From Kordia antarctica (GTDB taxonomy: Bacteria > Bacteroidota > Bacteroidia > Flavobacteriales > Flavobacteriaceae): DNA of 64,000 bases. A model generated the notes under the pieces. It saw nothing but the letters and a program-made list of their open reading frames with translations, did not search any database and was not told the origin of the DNA. Position numbers and translations under genes: made by a program. Shown here one piece after another: positions 52,757 through 61,289 of the stretch. Numbering within the stretch: the stretch's first letter is position 1; each line of letters begins with the position of its first letter. Location of the stretch: the NCBI RefSeq assembly GCF_009901525.1, contig NZ_CP019288.1, positions 1,116,001 to 1,180,000 of the forward strand, written 5' to 3'.

Positions 52757-54043
52757 TCAAGTAAGTTTATAAAGTACTTCTGCTAATTTTTCTGTTAACG
52801 CTTTGCGCGAATATTTTTGCAGTCCAATTGCGGAAGTGTGCAATTGTTTCGTTTGATACGCTTCATAATACGCCAGAATTTGCGATTTAAGTTTCGCCTT
52901 TTCACTATATAAAAAATAAGTTCCTGTATTGGTTTGTTGAATAATCTTAGCAACATCTGCATCTTTTGGACCGATTCCTAAAATTGGACGTTCTGCCGCC
53001 ATATACTCAAACAATTTCCCTGCAATAATTCCTTTTGTCTTTTCGGCATCAATCTCTATTAACAACAAAACTTGCGAAGCGCGTTGTAATTGCAATGCTT
53101 TTTGATGCGAAACGTAACCAAAATAGGTTGTATAATTGCTCAATCCGACTTCTTGGATTTTACGTTGAATCCGCTCACTAACAACGCCTGCAAACTGTAA
53201 TTGAAAATCAGTAGCAAAATTTGTTTCTGTTTGAAGCAACTCAGACAAAACTTCCCACAATATCTCAGGATTTCGCTCAGAAAGCAACGAACCAATATGT
53301 GAAATCGTAAACTTTTCGTCCAATGAAGTTGGCGCATGTTTTTCTACATCATATCCGTTGGTAATAACTTCTATTGGCTTTTTAGTAAGTTGCAAAAACT
53401 CTTCTCGTGTGGTAAAACTTGTCGTTACAATCTGATCTGCTGTTTGTAAAACGTCAGCCTCTAATTGGTAATGTTTTTCTTTAGACCTTTTTGTCAATTT
53501 CAATTGCTCATGATACCCAATTGTTGTCCAAGGATCTCTAAAATCGGCAAGCCATTTAATATCTAATTCCTTTCGTAAATTAAGTCCGATCAAATGTAAA
53601 CTATGTGGCGGGCCAGTTGTTATAATAGTTTTAATATCATTTTCAACCAAATACTTTTTCAGAAACTTAACCGAAGGTTTTACCCAATATTTTCGCGCAT
53701 CAGGAATAAAAAAGTTTCCTCTAATATAAAGCAACAACTTTTCAACAAATGTCTGTTTCTCCTTTGCTATAATTCCTCTGCTAATTTTTTTTGTGTTTTT
53801 CTTAGAGAATAATCTCGCGATAGAATACGGTTCAAAAATTGACTGTTTTAAAATCGTTATATCTTTCGGAATTTCGTCTGAAAAAGTTTCGTCAATAATC
53901 GGATAACTCGGATTCTTTGGAACATACAAAATTGGTTCAATATCAAAATCGCGCAAATACTTCACGAATTTCAACCAACGTTGTACGCCAGGTCCACCAG
54001 CAGGCGGCCAATAATACGAGATAATTACTACTTTTTTAGCCAT
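52757..54043 (-). CDS. Glycosyltransferase, GT-B (GT4-like)
   Basis: A 428-residue enzyme. The N-terminus VVIISYYWPPAGGPGVQRWLKF is the nucleotide-sugar transferase start with a Gly-rich loop. The C-terminal half has the GT4 acid motif region KLFEYMAAERPILGIGPKDADV, preceded by GVVSERIQRKIQEVGLSNYTTYFGYVSHQKALQLQ across residues 300-335. Its acceptor is unknown. It stands in a region without other glycan genes, except for the YfhO-type membrane protein on the same strand. Confidence 0.88.
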   Translation of the reverse strand: MAKKVVIISYYWPPAGGPGVQRWLKFVKYLRDFDIEPILYVPKNPSYPIIDETFSDEIPKDITILKQSIFEPYSIARLFSKKNTKKISRGIIAKEKQTFVEKLLLYIRGNFFIPDARKYWVKPSVKFLKKYLVENDIKTIITTGPPHSLHLIGLNLRKELDIKWLADFRDPWTTIGYHEQLKLTKRSKEKHYQLEADVLQTADQIVTTSFTTREEFLQLTKKPIEVITNGYDVEKHAPTSLDEKFTISHIGSLLSERNPEILWEVLSELLQTETNFATDFQLQFAGVVSERIQRKIQEVGLSNYTTYFGYVSHQKALQLQRASQVLLLIEIDAEKTKGIIAGKLFEYMAAERPILGIGPKDADVAKIIQQTNTGTYFLYSEKAKLKSQILAYYEAYQTKQLHTSAIGLQKYSRKALTEKLAEVLYKLT

Positions 54044-54055
54044 AATTTAGGGGAA

Positions 54056-54221
54056 TTATACCAAATGAATTTTAAAATGATTGCTACAAAATTTAAATTA
54101 TATTTTTTTTAGATCAAATAGAAAATATAAGCATAGCCTTCGTTACGGTTCTATTTTATATTAAAATATAAAGGAAATAAAAATGAATTTAATCAGTCAT
54201 TTTGAAGTTTATTTGGTATTA
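54056..54221. mobile_element. MITE-like element with terminal inverted repeats
   Basis: The left end ATACCAAATGAATTTTAAAA and the inverted right end ATACCAAATAAACTTCAAAA match at about 22 of 26 positions. The 165 bp between contain GCATAGCCTTCGTTACGG and inverted ATATA-rich stretches, with no ORF. The right end supplies the stop codon of the YfhO-type gene (54219-54221). No target duplication was confirmed. Confidence 0.6.
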
Positions 54222-56708
54222 CGCCTTTACTTCTCTCCTACGCTTAAATTCAAAATACAAAGCTCCAATAATTAAAAACACTAAAATTAAAGTACTTGTT
54301 AAAGAAACTGCAATTCCTGTGGAAACAATTGTTGGTTCAAATTTGAAATCAATTGCATGTTTTCCTGAAGGAACTTCTAACGCTCGCAACACATAATTCA
54401 CACGATAATGTGGCACTAATTTTCCATCAATATATGCGTTCCAACCATATGGATAATGAATTTCAGAGAATACTGCAAAACCAGCTTCATTGTTTTCTGC
54501 TTCGTATTTGAGTTCGTTAGGTTTGTATGAAATCAGTTTTATCGTTGCTAATGAATCTTTTCCGTAAGATTCTTTTAAATTTTCTGCGGCTTCTTGCCCT
54601 TTTCTAAGCACAACTTCATCTTTTGTATTCAAATCAAGAATAGACAACATTTCTTCATCAGCGGTAGCTACAAAATTCAACTTATCTACAAACCAAGCAT
54701 TTCCATTCGGATACGGATTTGTCAATACAATTGCGCCTGCGCCTCGTTGATCTTGTTCTCCTTCTTGATCTTTAATAATATATTTAACATTCAACATATT
54801 AATCGCGTTGATGTTACGCTGTGTGACTTCAAATTTTTCATTTCCATGATCCAAATAGAAATCGTACAGTTCTTGAAACTGTCGTGGTTTTGCCGCATGA
54901 TAACCGCCAAGTGTATTGTGAAAATATGCTGTACGCGAATTTGCCATTCGCAATCTTGGTTCAAACACGCGGTAATGTCCTTTATCTTTTAAAATTTGTT
55001 TGTCTACGTCTAAGGTTCTATATGGACTTTCAAATTGTGCTTTTGATACAAATCCTTCCGTAGAAACGTAATGTCTGGCAATACTGACCAAGTCAAATAA
55101 TAACAATCCGACTAAAAGAAGGATCACGATATTTTCTTTCAATTTTTCTTGGATGAACGCAAACAAAACGCCTGCTGTTGCTAGAATTAACAGTAATGAA
55201 CGAATTGCATCTTGTGTAAATATTAAGGATCGATCTTCACGAATAATCTCCATGAAATCTGGACCAAAAACAGCTTGTTCATAATAGGCATCATTCAAAC
55301 CAACAAAATCAAACAATGACGATTTAAACACAATAAAGAATAAAATAATTCCACTAATAATTCCTGTAGTTATAAATAGTGCCTTTTTCTTTTCCTTAAT
55401 ATTACTTTTTACTTCTTTTTTGAATAAACTCGCAAGTGCCAACACACCTAAAATCGGAATGCATAATTCTAAAATTACTTGTATGGAGGAAACTGCTCTA
55501 AATTTGCTATACAACGGAAAATAATCAAGCATAAAGTCGGTTAAGAAACTTAAATTTTTTCCCCAAGACAATAGTAATGACATTATAATTCCGCCAACAA
55601 GCCACCATTTTGCACGACTTCTTACCAGAAATAATCCTAATAACGCTAAGAAAATAATCACGGCTCCAACATACGCCGGCGCTGCCACAATTGGTTGATC
55701 GCCCCAATATGTTGGAATGTTACTAACAATATCTTTTGCTTGCGCTGCTGGAACGTTTCGTTGTAATAAAAATTTATAAGATTTAGAACTTGTTCCTAAA
55801 TCTTCAGAACCTGCACCGCCCATAAATCTCGGAATCAGCAAGTTGAAGGTTTCCATTTTCCCGTAACTGTATTCTGTAATGTATTCTTTGGAAAGTCCTT
55901 TGCGCTCTTTTTGAGAACCATCAGGATTGATAGATAATTCACTTTGTCCACGCATACTCCAATCGGCGTATTGCTTGGTTGCTAACAAACTTGTTCCGTT
56001 AACACCAATTCCCAAAACTACTGCTACTGATAATAATCCTACGGTTTTGTAAAAATGTGGTAATTCTTTTTCTTGATATGATTTAATAAAATATACGATT
56101 CCTAAAACAATCACTAATAACATTAAATAATAGGTCATTTGCGGATGCGCAGTCATGATTTCCAATGACATAGCGACTGCTGTGAGTAAAAATCCCCAAA
56201 TATATTTCCGCTGAAACGTTAACAAAATTCCTGCCAACACTAACGGAAAGTACGCAATTGCATGTGCTTTGGCGTTGTGACCAACGCCGATAATTATGAT
56301 GAAATAGGTGGAAAATCCAAAGGCAATGGCGCCGAGAAAGGCTAGTTTATAATTGACTTTCATCACAAGTAACAACACATAAATCCCTAGAAAATAGAGA
56401 AATAGATAATCTGCCGGACGCGGTAAAAAACGCAATGTACGATCAAGGGTTTTTACATACGTATGCGGATAACGTGCTCCAAGTAAATACGTAGGCATTC
56501 CGCCAAAAGCGTTATCTGTCCAATACAATTCTTCTCCAGTTACTTTGCGAAAATCATTTTGCTTTTTTGCCATTCCAGCATACTGAACAATATCTGTTTG
56601 CTGAATTTTTTTTCCTTGTAATACTGGATAGAAATATGCCAAAGACATCACTACAAATAGCAATAAAGCTACTGCGTGAGGAATTATTTTTTTGAAATCT
56701 ATAGTCAC
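54219..56708 (-). CDS. YfhO family membrane protein
   Basis: An 829-residue membrane protein with about 13 hydrophobic helices. YfhO-type marks are SLAYFYPVLQGKKIQQTDIVQY near residue 23, AFGGMPTYLLGARYPHTYV, and a long periplasmic loop (AYFHNTLGGYHAAKPRQFQELY near residue 605). The C-terminal domain includes EIHYPYGWNAYIDGKLVPHYRVNYVLRALEVPSGKHAI, split here for length. Family members are predicted undecaprenyl-linked sugar or teichoic-acid transferases. The stop codon is inside a mobile-type element's end. Confidence 0.88.
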   Translation of the reverse strand: MTIDFKKIIPHAVALLLFVVMSLAYFYPVLQGKKIQQTDIVQYAGMAKKQNDFRKVTGEELYWTDNAFGGMPTYLLGARYPHTYVKTLDRTLRFLPRPADYLFLYFLGIYVLLLVMKVNYKLAFLGAIAFGFSTYFIIIIGVGHNAKAHAIAYFPLVLAGILLTFQRKYIWGFLLTAVAMSLEIMTAHPQMTYYLMLLVIVLGIVYFIKSYQEKELPHFYKTVGLLSVAVVLGIGVNGTSLLATKQYADWSMRGQSELSINPDGSQKERKGLSKEYITEYSYGKMETFNLLIPRFMGGAGSEDLGTSSKSYKFLLQRNVPAAQAKDIVSNIPTYWGDQPIVAAPAYVGAVIIFLALLGLFLVRSRAKWWLVGGIIMSLLLSWGKNLSFLTDFMLDYFPLYSKFRAVSSIQVILELCIPILGVLALASLFKKEVKSNIKEKKKALFITTGIISGIILFFIVFKSSLFDFVGLNDAYYEQAVFGPDFMEIIREDRSLIFTQDAIRSLLLILATAGVLFAFIQEKLKENIVILLLVGLLLFDLVSIARHYVSTEGFVSKAQFESPYRTLDVDKQILKDKGHYRVFEPRLRMANSRTAYFHNTLGGYHAAKPRQFQELYDFYLDHGNEKFEVTQRNINAINMLNVKYIIKDQEGEQDQRGAGAIVLTNPYPNGNAWFVDKLNFVATADEEMLSILDLNTKDEVVLRKGQEAAENLKESYGKDSLATIKLISYKPNELKYEAENNEAGFAVFSEIHYPYGWNAYIDGKLVPHYRVNYVLRALEVPSGKHAIDFKFEPTIVSTGIAVSLTSTLILVFLIIGALYFEFKRRREVKA

Positions 56709-56786
56709 TTGATGTAGTTTTTTAGCGTGTAAAGAATGAAAGCAAGATACTCAAAGCATTTGAAAGGTTTCTAAAATAGGCAATCG

Positions 56787-57038
56787 TTAATCAACTTCTT
56801 CAAAATCAATATAATCTCCTACATCTTTAGAAGGCTTTGTTTTTGGTGCTTTGTCAATTACTGTTTCGCCTTCTTTGGAACGTTCTTGACTTTCTGCATG
56901 TCGTCTAAATTGATCTGAAAATTTCTTTTCGGCTTTCTTTGCTACGTATCGTATCATTAATGGTGCAAATAATCTAGCCAAAACTCGTAACGCGTATATG
57001 ACGAGAATTATTATTGCTATTGTTCTAAGTACTCCCAT
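56787..57038 (-). CDS. DUF4834 family small membrane protein
   Basis: An 83-residue protein: an N-terminal helix (residues 6-25, TIAIIILVIYALRVLARLFA), a basic stretch and an acidic C-terminus ending GDYIDFEEVD, the DUF4834 pattern. It lies 78 bp upstream of the YfhO gene on the same strand and may be transcribed with it. Function unknown. Confidence 0.85.
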   Translation of the reverse strand: MGVLRTIAIIILVIYALRVLARLFAPLMIRYVAKKAEKKFSDQFRRHAESQERSKEGETVIDKAPKTKPSKDVGDYIDFEEVD

Positions 57039-57125
57039 AATATTCTATAACCTAATATTTTTTCAAAAATACAATTTATAGAGATTTAATATCGTTTTTA
57101 GTAGATAAAAAACTATAATTTTATG

Positions 57126-57213
57126 TAGTTTTGAATTTAACACATTAAAAATTGAAGAAACATCTATGCTTGCTTTTTATGCACAAAGCTGCATACCAAT
57201 ACAGATGTTTCTT
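57126..57213 (+). promoter_or_regulatory. -7 box and structured 5' leader
   Basis: TAGTTTTG (57126-57133) fits TAnnTTTG. An 11-bp perfect inverted repeat, AAGAAACATCT (57155-57165) and AGATGTTTCTT (57203-57213), encloses a smaller one, ATGCA/TGCAT (about 57180-57194). The whole makes a branched hairpin between the promoter and ATG 57244. Confidence 0.5.
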
Positions 57214-57243
57214 GTGACGCATACATAAAACAACAATAGACAC

Positions 57244-58224
57244 ATGAAAACAAAATCCTTCTTTGCAGTTCTTGGTTTTTTATTTTTATCCACTGCTGCT
57301 TTTGCGCAGTATACAGATGTTATTAATTCTAACCGTCCTGGCGCTTCTATTAGTGCTTTTGCTGTTGGAAAAAATGTAATTCAGTTTGAAGGTGGAATTT
57401 TTGTAGAACAACAAGATCACAAAAAATTGAATACAGAAGTACGCGCTTTTGGGCTTAATTTCGCGTTGCGTTATGGTTTATTTAAAGAACAATTGGAAAT
57501 CAGTTGGGAAGGCGCATATCAGTTTGACACCTTTACAAATGGTGCAACAAATCCAGCATTAGAATTTAACAGAAATGGTTTTTTAACACATACTATTGGC
57601 GCAAAATATATGTTGTATGATCCATATCTTAAATCATCTCTAGAAAAGCCAAATTTATTAAGTTGGAGAGCAAATAATTCATTTCGTTGGAAAGATTTAA
57701 TTCCTGCAATTGGTATCTATGCAGGTGCAAATTTTATATTTACGGACAATCCATACTTCGCTGCTACAGAACCTGCTGTAAGTCCTAAAGTTACATTGGC
57801 AACACAAAGTCACTTTGCAGGTCGCTGGGTTTTTGTTTCAAACATTACCTATGACCGGATTACTTCTGACACAAAAGAATTAAGCTATATCCTAACGCTT
57901 ACACATGCGTTTGACAATCCAAAATGGTCTGCATTTTTTGAGCATCAAGGAATTGACAGTGATCGCTATGCAGATGCTTTATTTAGAGCTGGTGGCGCAT
58001 ATTTATTAGGTGACGACTTTCAGGTAGATGGACATATTGGCGCAAGTATAAAAAATACGCCAACACGTTTATTTGCCGCTATTGGAGTTTCGTATCGATT
58101 TGACGATTGGCATGTTGACCAATTGATTCCTATTGATGAACAAGATCCAAAAGGCGAAGATCCAAAGAAGAAAGAGTTAGAGAAGTTTGAAGATGATGGC
58201 GATGATGATGACAACGATAATTAA
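57244..58224 (+). CDS. Outer-membrane transporter-like beta-barrel protein
   Basis: A 326-residue exported protein; signal peptide ends FAQ at about residue 21. The mature part begins YTDVINSNRPGASISAFAVG and continues as alternating strands typical of the transporter/MetA-pathway family of barrels (PF13557-like), which carry hydrophobic compounds. The C-terminus leaves the barrel after HVDQLIPIDEQDPKGEDP and ends in a very acidic tail, GDDDDNDN. An unusual 5' leader with a large hairpin precedes it. Substrate unknown. Confidence 0.78.
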   Translation: MKTKSFFAVLGFLFLSTAAFAQYTDVINSNRPGASISAFAVGKNVIQFEGGIFVEQQDHKKLNTEVRAFGLNFALRYGLFKEQLEISWEGAYQFDTFTNGATNPALEFNRNGFLTHTIGAKYMLYDPYLKSSLEKPNLLSWRANNSFRWKDLIPAIGIYAGANFIFTDNPYFAATEPAVSPKVTLATQSHFAGRWVFVSNITYDRITSDTKELSYILTLTHAFDNPKWSAFFEHQGIDSDRYADALFRAGGAYLLGDDFQVDGHIGASIKNTPTRLFAAIGVSYRFDDWHVDQLIPIDEQDPKGEDPKKKELEKFEDDGDDDDNDN

Positions 58225-58254
58225 ATCCTTTTTCACTAACCAAATTAATGATTG

Positions 58255-59373
58255 ATGATTGACGTACGAGAAGTAGCGAATAAAAGGGAATTAAAAGCGT
58301 TTGTAAAATTTCCTTTTGGTCTATATAAGGATTCTAAATATTGGGTTCCGCCTATTATTAAAGATGAATTAGAAACGTTTAATAAAGATAAAAATCCTGC
58401 GTTTTTAGATGCAGATGCTACGTTTTTCTTGGCATATAAAGATGGAAAAATTGTAGGTCGCATTGCTGCAATTGTCAATTGGATTGAAGTAAAAGAACAA
58501 AAACTTTCCAAAATGCGTTTTGGTTGGTTTGATATGATTGACGATTTAGAAGTTTCAGGCGCATTGCTTGAAAAAGTCGCCGAAATTGGAAAATCGCACA
58601 AATTGGAATATATGGAAGGTCCTGTTGGATTTTCAAATTTAGATAAAGTTGGCGTGCTGACGGAAGGATTTGATCATATTGGAACGATGATTACTTGGTA
58701 CAATCATCCGTATTATGAGAAACATTATATTCATCACGGACTCGTAAAAGAGAAAGAATATTTAGAGAATAAGTTTCCGTTTGAAAATGTAAAACCTGAG
58801 TTTTTTGAGCGCGTTCAAGGTTTAATCAAAAAACGATATCAACTTCGCGAACTCAATTTTACCAAGACGAAAGATATTATGCCATATGTAGATCAAATGT
58901 TTGATTTATTTAATGAATCGTATGCTTCGTTGTCTTCTTTTGTGCCGATTAATGACATTCAGAAAGCCTATTTTAAAGAACGCTATTTGAATTTTATCAA
59001 TCCTGAGTTTATAAAATTTGTAATTGATAAAGATAACAAATTAGTCGCTTTTGCAATTGTAATGCCATCGTTTTCAGAAGCTTTACAGAAAATGAATGGG
59101 AAATTATTTCCTTTCGGGATTTTCCATTTATTGAAAGCACGAAAAAAACCAAAAAATATCACCTTCTACTTAATTGGCGTACATCCTGAATATCAAAACA
59201 AAGGATTAACGGCTATTATTTTCATGGAATATTACTTAACATTTACTGAAAAGAATATTCAAAATTGCATCCGAACTCCTGAATTGATTGAAAATACCGC
59301 GATTCATCAAATTTGGAAACATTTTAAACCTGTAACGCATAAACGACGGAAAACTTATAAAAAAAATCTTTAG
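58255..59373 (+). CDS. GNAT-like N-acetyltransferase
   Basis: A 372-residue protein of unusual size for one GNAT domain, with two halves. The N-terminal 120 residues have FVKFPFGLYKDSKYWVPPII and a KIVGRIAAIVNW strand; the C-terminal half carries the acetyl-CoA loop FYLIGVHPEYQNKGLTAIIF. I start at ATG 58255 because the TTG at 58252 is not needed and an ATG at 58248 meets a stop at once. Such tandem-type proteins occur throughout Bacteroidota; substrate unknown. Confidence 0.8.
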   Translation: MIDVREVANKRELKAFVKFPFGLYKDSKYWVPPIIKDELETFNKDKNPAFLDADATFFLAYKDGKIVGRIAAIVNWIEVKEQKLSKMRFGWFDMIDDLEVSGALLEKVAEIGKSHKLEYMEGPVGFSNLDKVGVLTEGFDHIGTMITWYNHPYYEKHYIHHGLVKEKEYLENKFPFENVKPEFFERVQGLIKKRYQLRELNFTKTKDIMPYVDQMFDLFNESYASLSSFVPINDIQKAYFKERYLNFINPEFIKFVIDKDNKLVAFAIVMPSFSEALQKMNGKLFPFGIFHLLKARKKPKNITFYLIGVHPEYQNKGLTAIIFMEYYLTFTEKNIQNCIRTPELIENTAIHQIWKHFKPVTHKRRKTYKKNL

Positions 59374-59469
59374 ATTTTTTTTGATATTAGACCGCTGCGC
59401 TGTTAGATATTAGATCGCTTTGCTTTTAGACTTTCTTACTGTTGCGTTTTTGGCTCTTGGTATTTGTCA

Positions 59470-59489
59470 CATTGAGCGCAGTCGAAATG
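59470..59489. repeat. CATTGAGCG...CGAAATG palindromic repeat
   Basis: CATTGAGCGCAGTCGAAATG, sister to the 20-bp copy at 12135-12154. It lies in the 309-bp gap 59374-59682, which also has two copies of TTAGATATTAGA (59381-59425) and no gene. Confidence 0.7.
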
Positions 59490-59573
59490 TTGGTATGTGA
59501 ATTATTTACTCGATGCAATAAACTTATAAACCTTTCAACTTTTAAACTGGAATTTTGTTTTGCTTTACTGTTG

Positions 59574-59628
59574 GGTCTTTGGTCTTTGGTCTTTGGTCTT
59601 TGGTCTTTGGTCTTTGGTCTTTGGTCTT
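59574..59628. repeat. GGTCTTT heptamer array
   Basis: Seven perfect copies of GGTCTTT (59574-59622) and a partial eighth. The longest and most perfect of the five heptamer arrays in the window; likely to vary in copy number. Confidence 0.95.
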
Positions 59629-59682
59629 AAAGAAACACTTTTACATTTAAAACTCAACATTTATAATCTATAATTTATAATT

Positions 59683-61050
59683 TCAAAAAGCTGTCAACAC
59701 TTCATCAAAAGGAACTTCTTTCTGAGTTCCGTCAATCATGTTTTTTACGATACACGTATTATTTTCGAGTTCGTCTTCTCCGATAAGAATTACAAATGGA
59801 ATCTCGCGTTTATTAGCATAATTCATTTGCTTTTTCATCTTTGCATTGTCAGGATATAGTTCGGCACTTTTACCTGCTTCACGCAATGTTTTGATCAATT
59901 TTAGTGAAGCAAGCGCTTCTTTTTCTCCAAAATTAATACACAATACATCTACTTTATCCGAAACCGTTTCTGGAAACAAACCAAGTTCTTCTAACACTAA
60001 GTAAATTCGATCTAAGCCAAACGAAATTCCAACACCGCTGACATCTTTCAATCCAAAAATTCCAGTTAAATCATCGTAACGTCCGCCGCCGCCAATAGAA
60101 CCCATTTTCACACCTTCTGGCGCCGAAACTTCAAAGATTGCTCCTGTATAATAGTTCAATCCTCTAGCGAGTGTAATATCTAAATCGAGTGTTGCAGTTT
60201 CCAATCCTAAGGTCTGAATTGCTTCAAATACAAATTCCAACTCTGAAATTCCTTCCATTCCTTGTTTAGAGGTAGAAAGCAATCCTTTTAATTGATTTAA
60301 TTTTTCTTCTAAGTTTCCAGAAAAACCGAATAATGGTTGTACTTTTTCAATCGCTTCCGCAGAAATGCCTTTGTTCAACATTTCATCTTTTACGCCTTGT
60401 TCACCAATTTTATCTAGTTTGTCTAACGCAACTGTGAAATCGATTAATTTGTCCTTCGCTCCTATTACTTCCGCAATTCCAGAAAGGATTTTACGATTAT
60501 TTATTTTGATCGTTACGCCTTCTAAACCTAATTCTGAAAAGACTTTGTCATACAATTGTACAAATTCTACTTCTTGCCAAAGTGACGTTGAACCTACAAC
60601 ATCTGCATCACATTGAAAAAATTCTTGAAATCTTCCATGTTGTGGTCTGTCAGCGCGCCAAACTGGCTGAATTTGATAACGCTTAAACGGAAATGTAATA
60701 TCATTTTGGTGTTGCACAACATACCTTGCAAACGGAACTGTTAAATCATAACGCAATGCTTTTTCAGAAAGTGAATTTGAAAAACGTGCTAGATTTCCAT
60801 CTTCCAATGCTTTCAAATCGGCTTTTCGCACCTTTTCTCCAGAATTTAAAATTTTAAAGATCAATCGGTCACCTTCTTCTCCATATTTACCCAACAAAGT
60901 TTCAGATTTTTCAAAAGATGGAGTTTCAATCGGTTGAAATCCAAAACTTTGAAAAGCCTTTTTTATAATGTCAAAAATATAATTACGCTTGGTAACTTCA
61001 ATCGGAGAAAAATCTCGTGTTCCTTTTGGTATGCTAGGTTTTTGTGCCAT
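59683..61050 (-). CDS. hisS: Histidyl-tRNA synthetase
   Basis: HisRS charges tRNA-His with histidine. The 455-residue class II synthetase begins [16 protein letters not shown]. Motif 2 is [28 protein letters not shown] split for length at FRQ-type positions, the histidine-binding HisA motif [14 protein letters not shown] is at about 297, and motif 3 is [15 protein letters not shown]. The C-terminal anticodon-binding domain (residues 365-455) includes [17 protein letters not shown]. Single gene. Confidence 0.96.
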   Translation of the reverse strand: MAQKPSIPKGTRDFSPIEVTKRNYIFDIIKKAFQSFGFQPIETPSFEKSETLLGKYGEEGDRLIFKILNSGEKVRKADLKALEDGNLARFSNSLSEKALRYDLTVPFARYVVQHQNDITFPFKRYQIQPVWRADRPQHGRFQEFFQCDADVVGSTSLWQEVEFVQLYDKVFSELGLEGVTIKINNRKILSGIAEVIGAKDKLIDFTVALDKLDKIGEQGVKDEMLNKGISAEAIEKVQPLFGFSGNLEEKLNQLKGLLSTSKQGMEGISELEFVFEAIQTLGLETATLDLDITLARGLNYYTGAIFEVSAPEGVKMGSIGGGGRYDDLTGIFGLKDVSGVGISFGLDRIYLVLEELGLFPETVSDKVDVLCINFGEKEALASLKLIKTLREAGKSAELYPDNAKMKKQMNYANKREIPFVILIGEDELENNTCIVKNMIDGTQKEVPFDEVLTAF

Positions 61051-61289
61051 GATTCTGTATTGTGGCGCAAATATAAGTTTATTTTTTTGGGATTAAAAGA
61101 TTGAAGAATTGAATGATTGATGAAAATTAAATAATTAAAAGATTAAAGGATTAAACAATTCAAAAATCTGAAATCGTTAATTTCAAAATGGATAGAAGAT
61201 TTTAAAGTTTGCTTATTAATTTTGATCTCGTAAGTAAAAATAGTAGTTTAATAGCAGTTTTTATTAACACACCAAAAAACTCATCATTT

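Noticed and set aside
59574-59628. CRISPR-like repeat array
   Set aside because: The units are 7 bp with no spacers; no cas genes are present.
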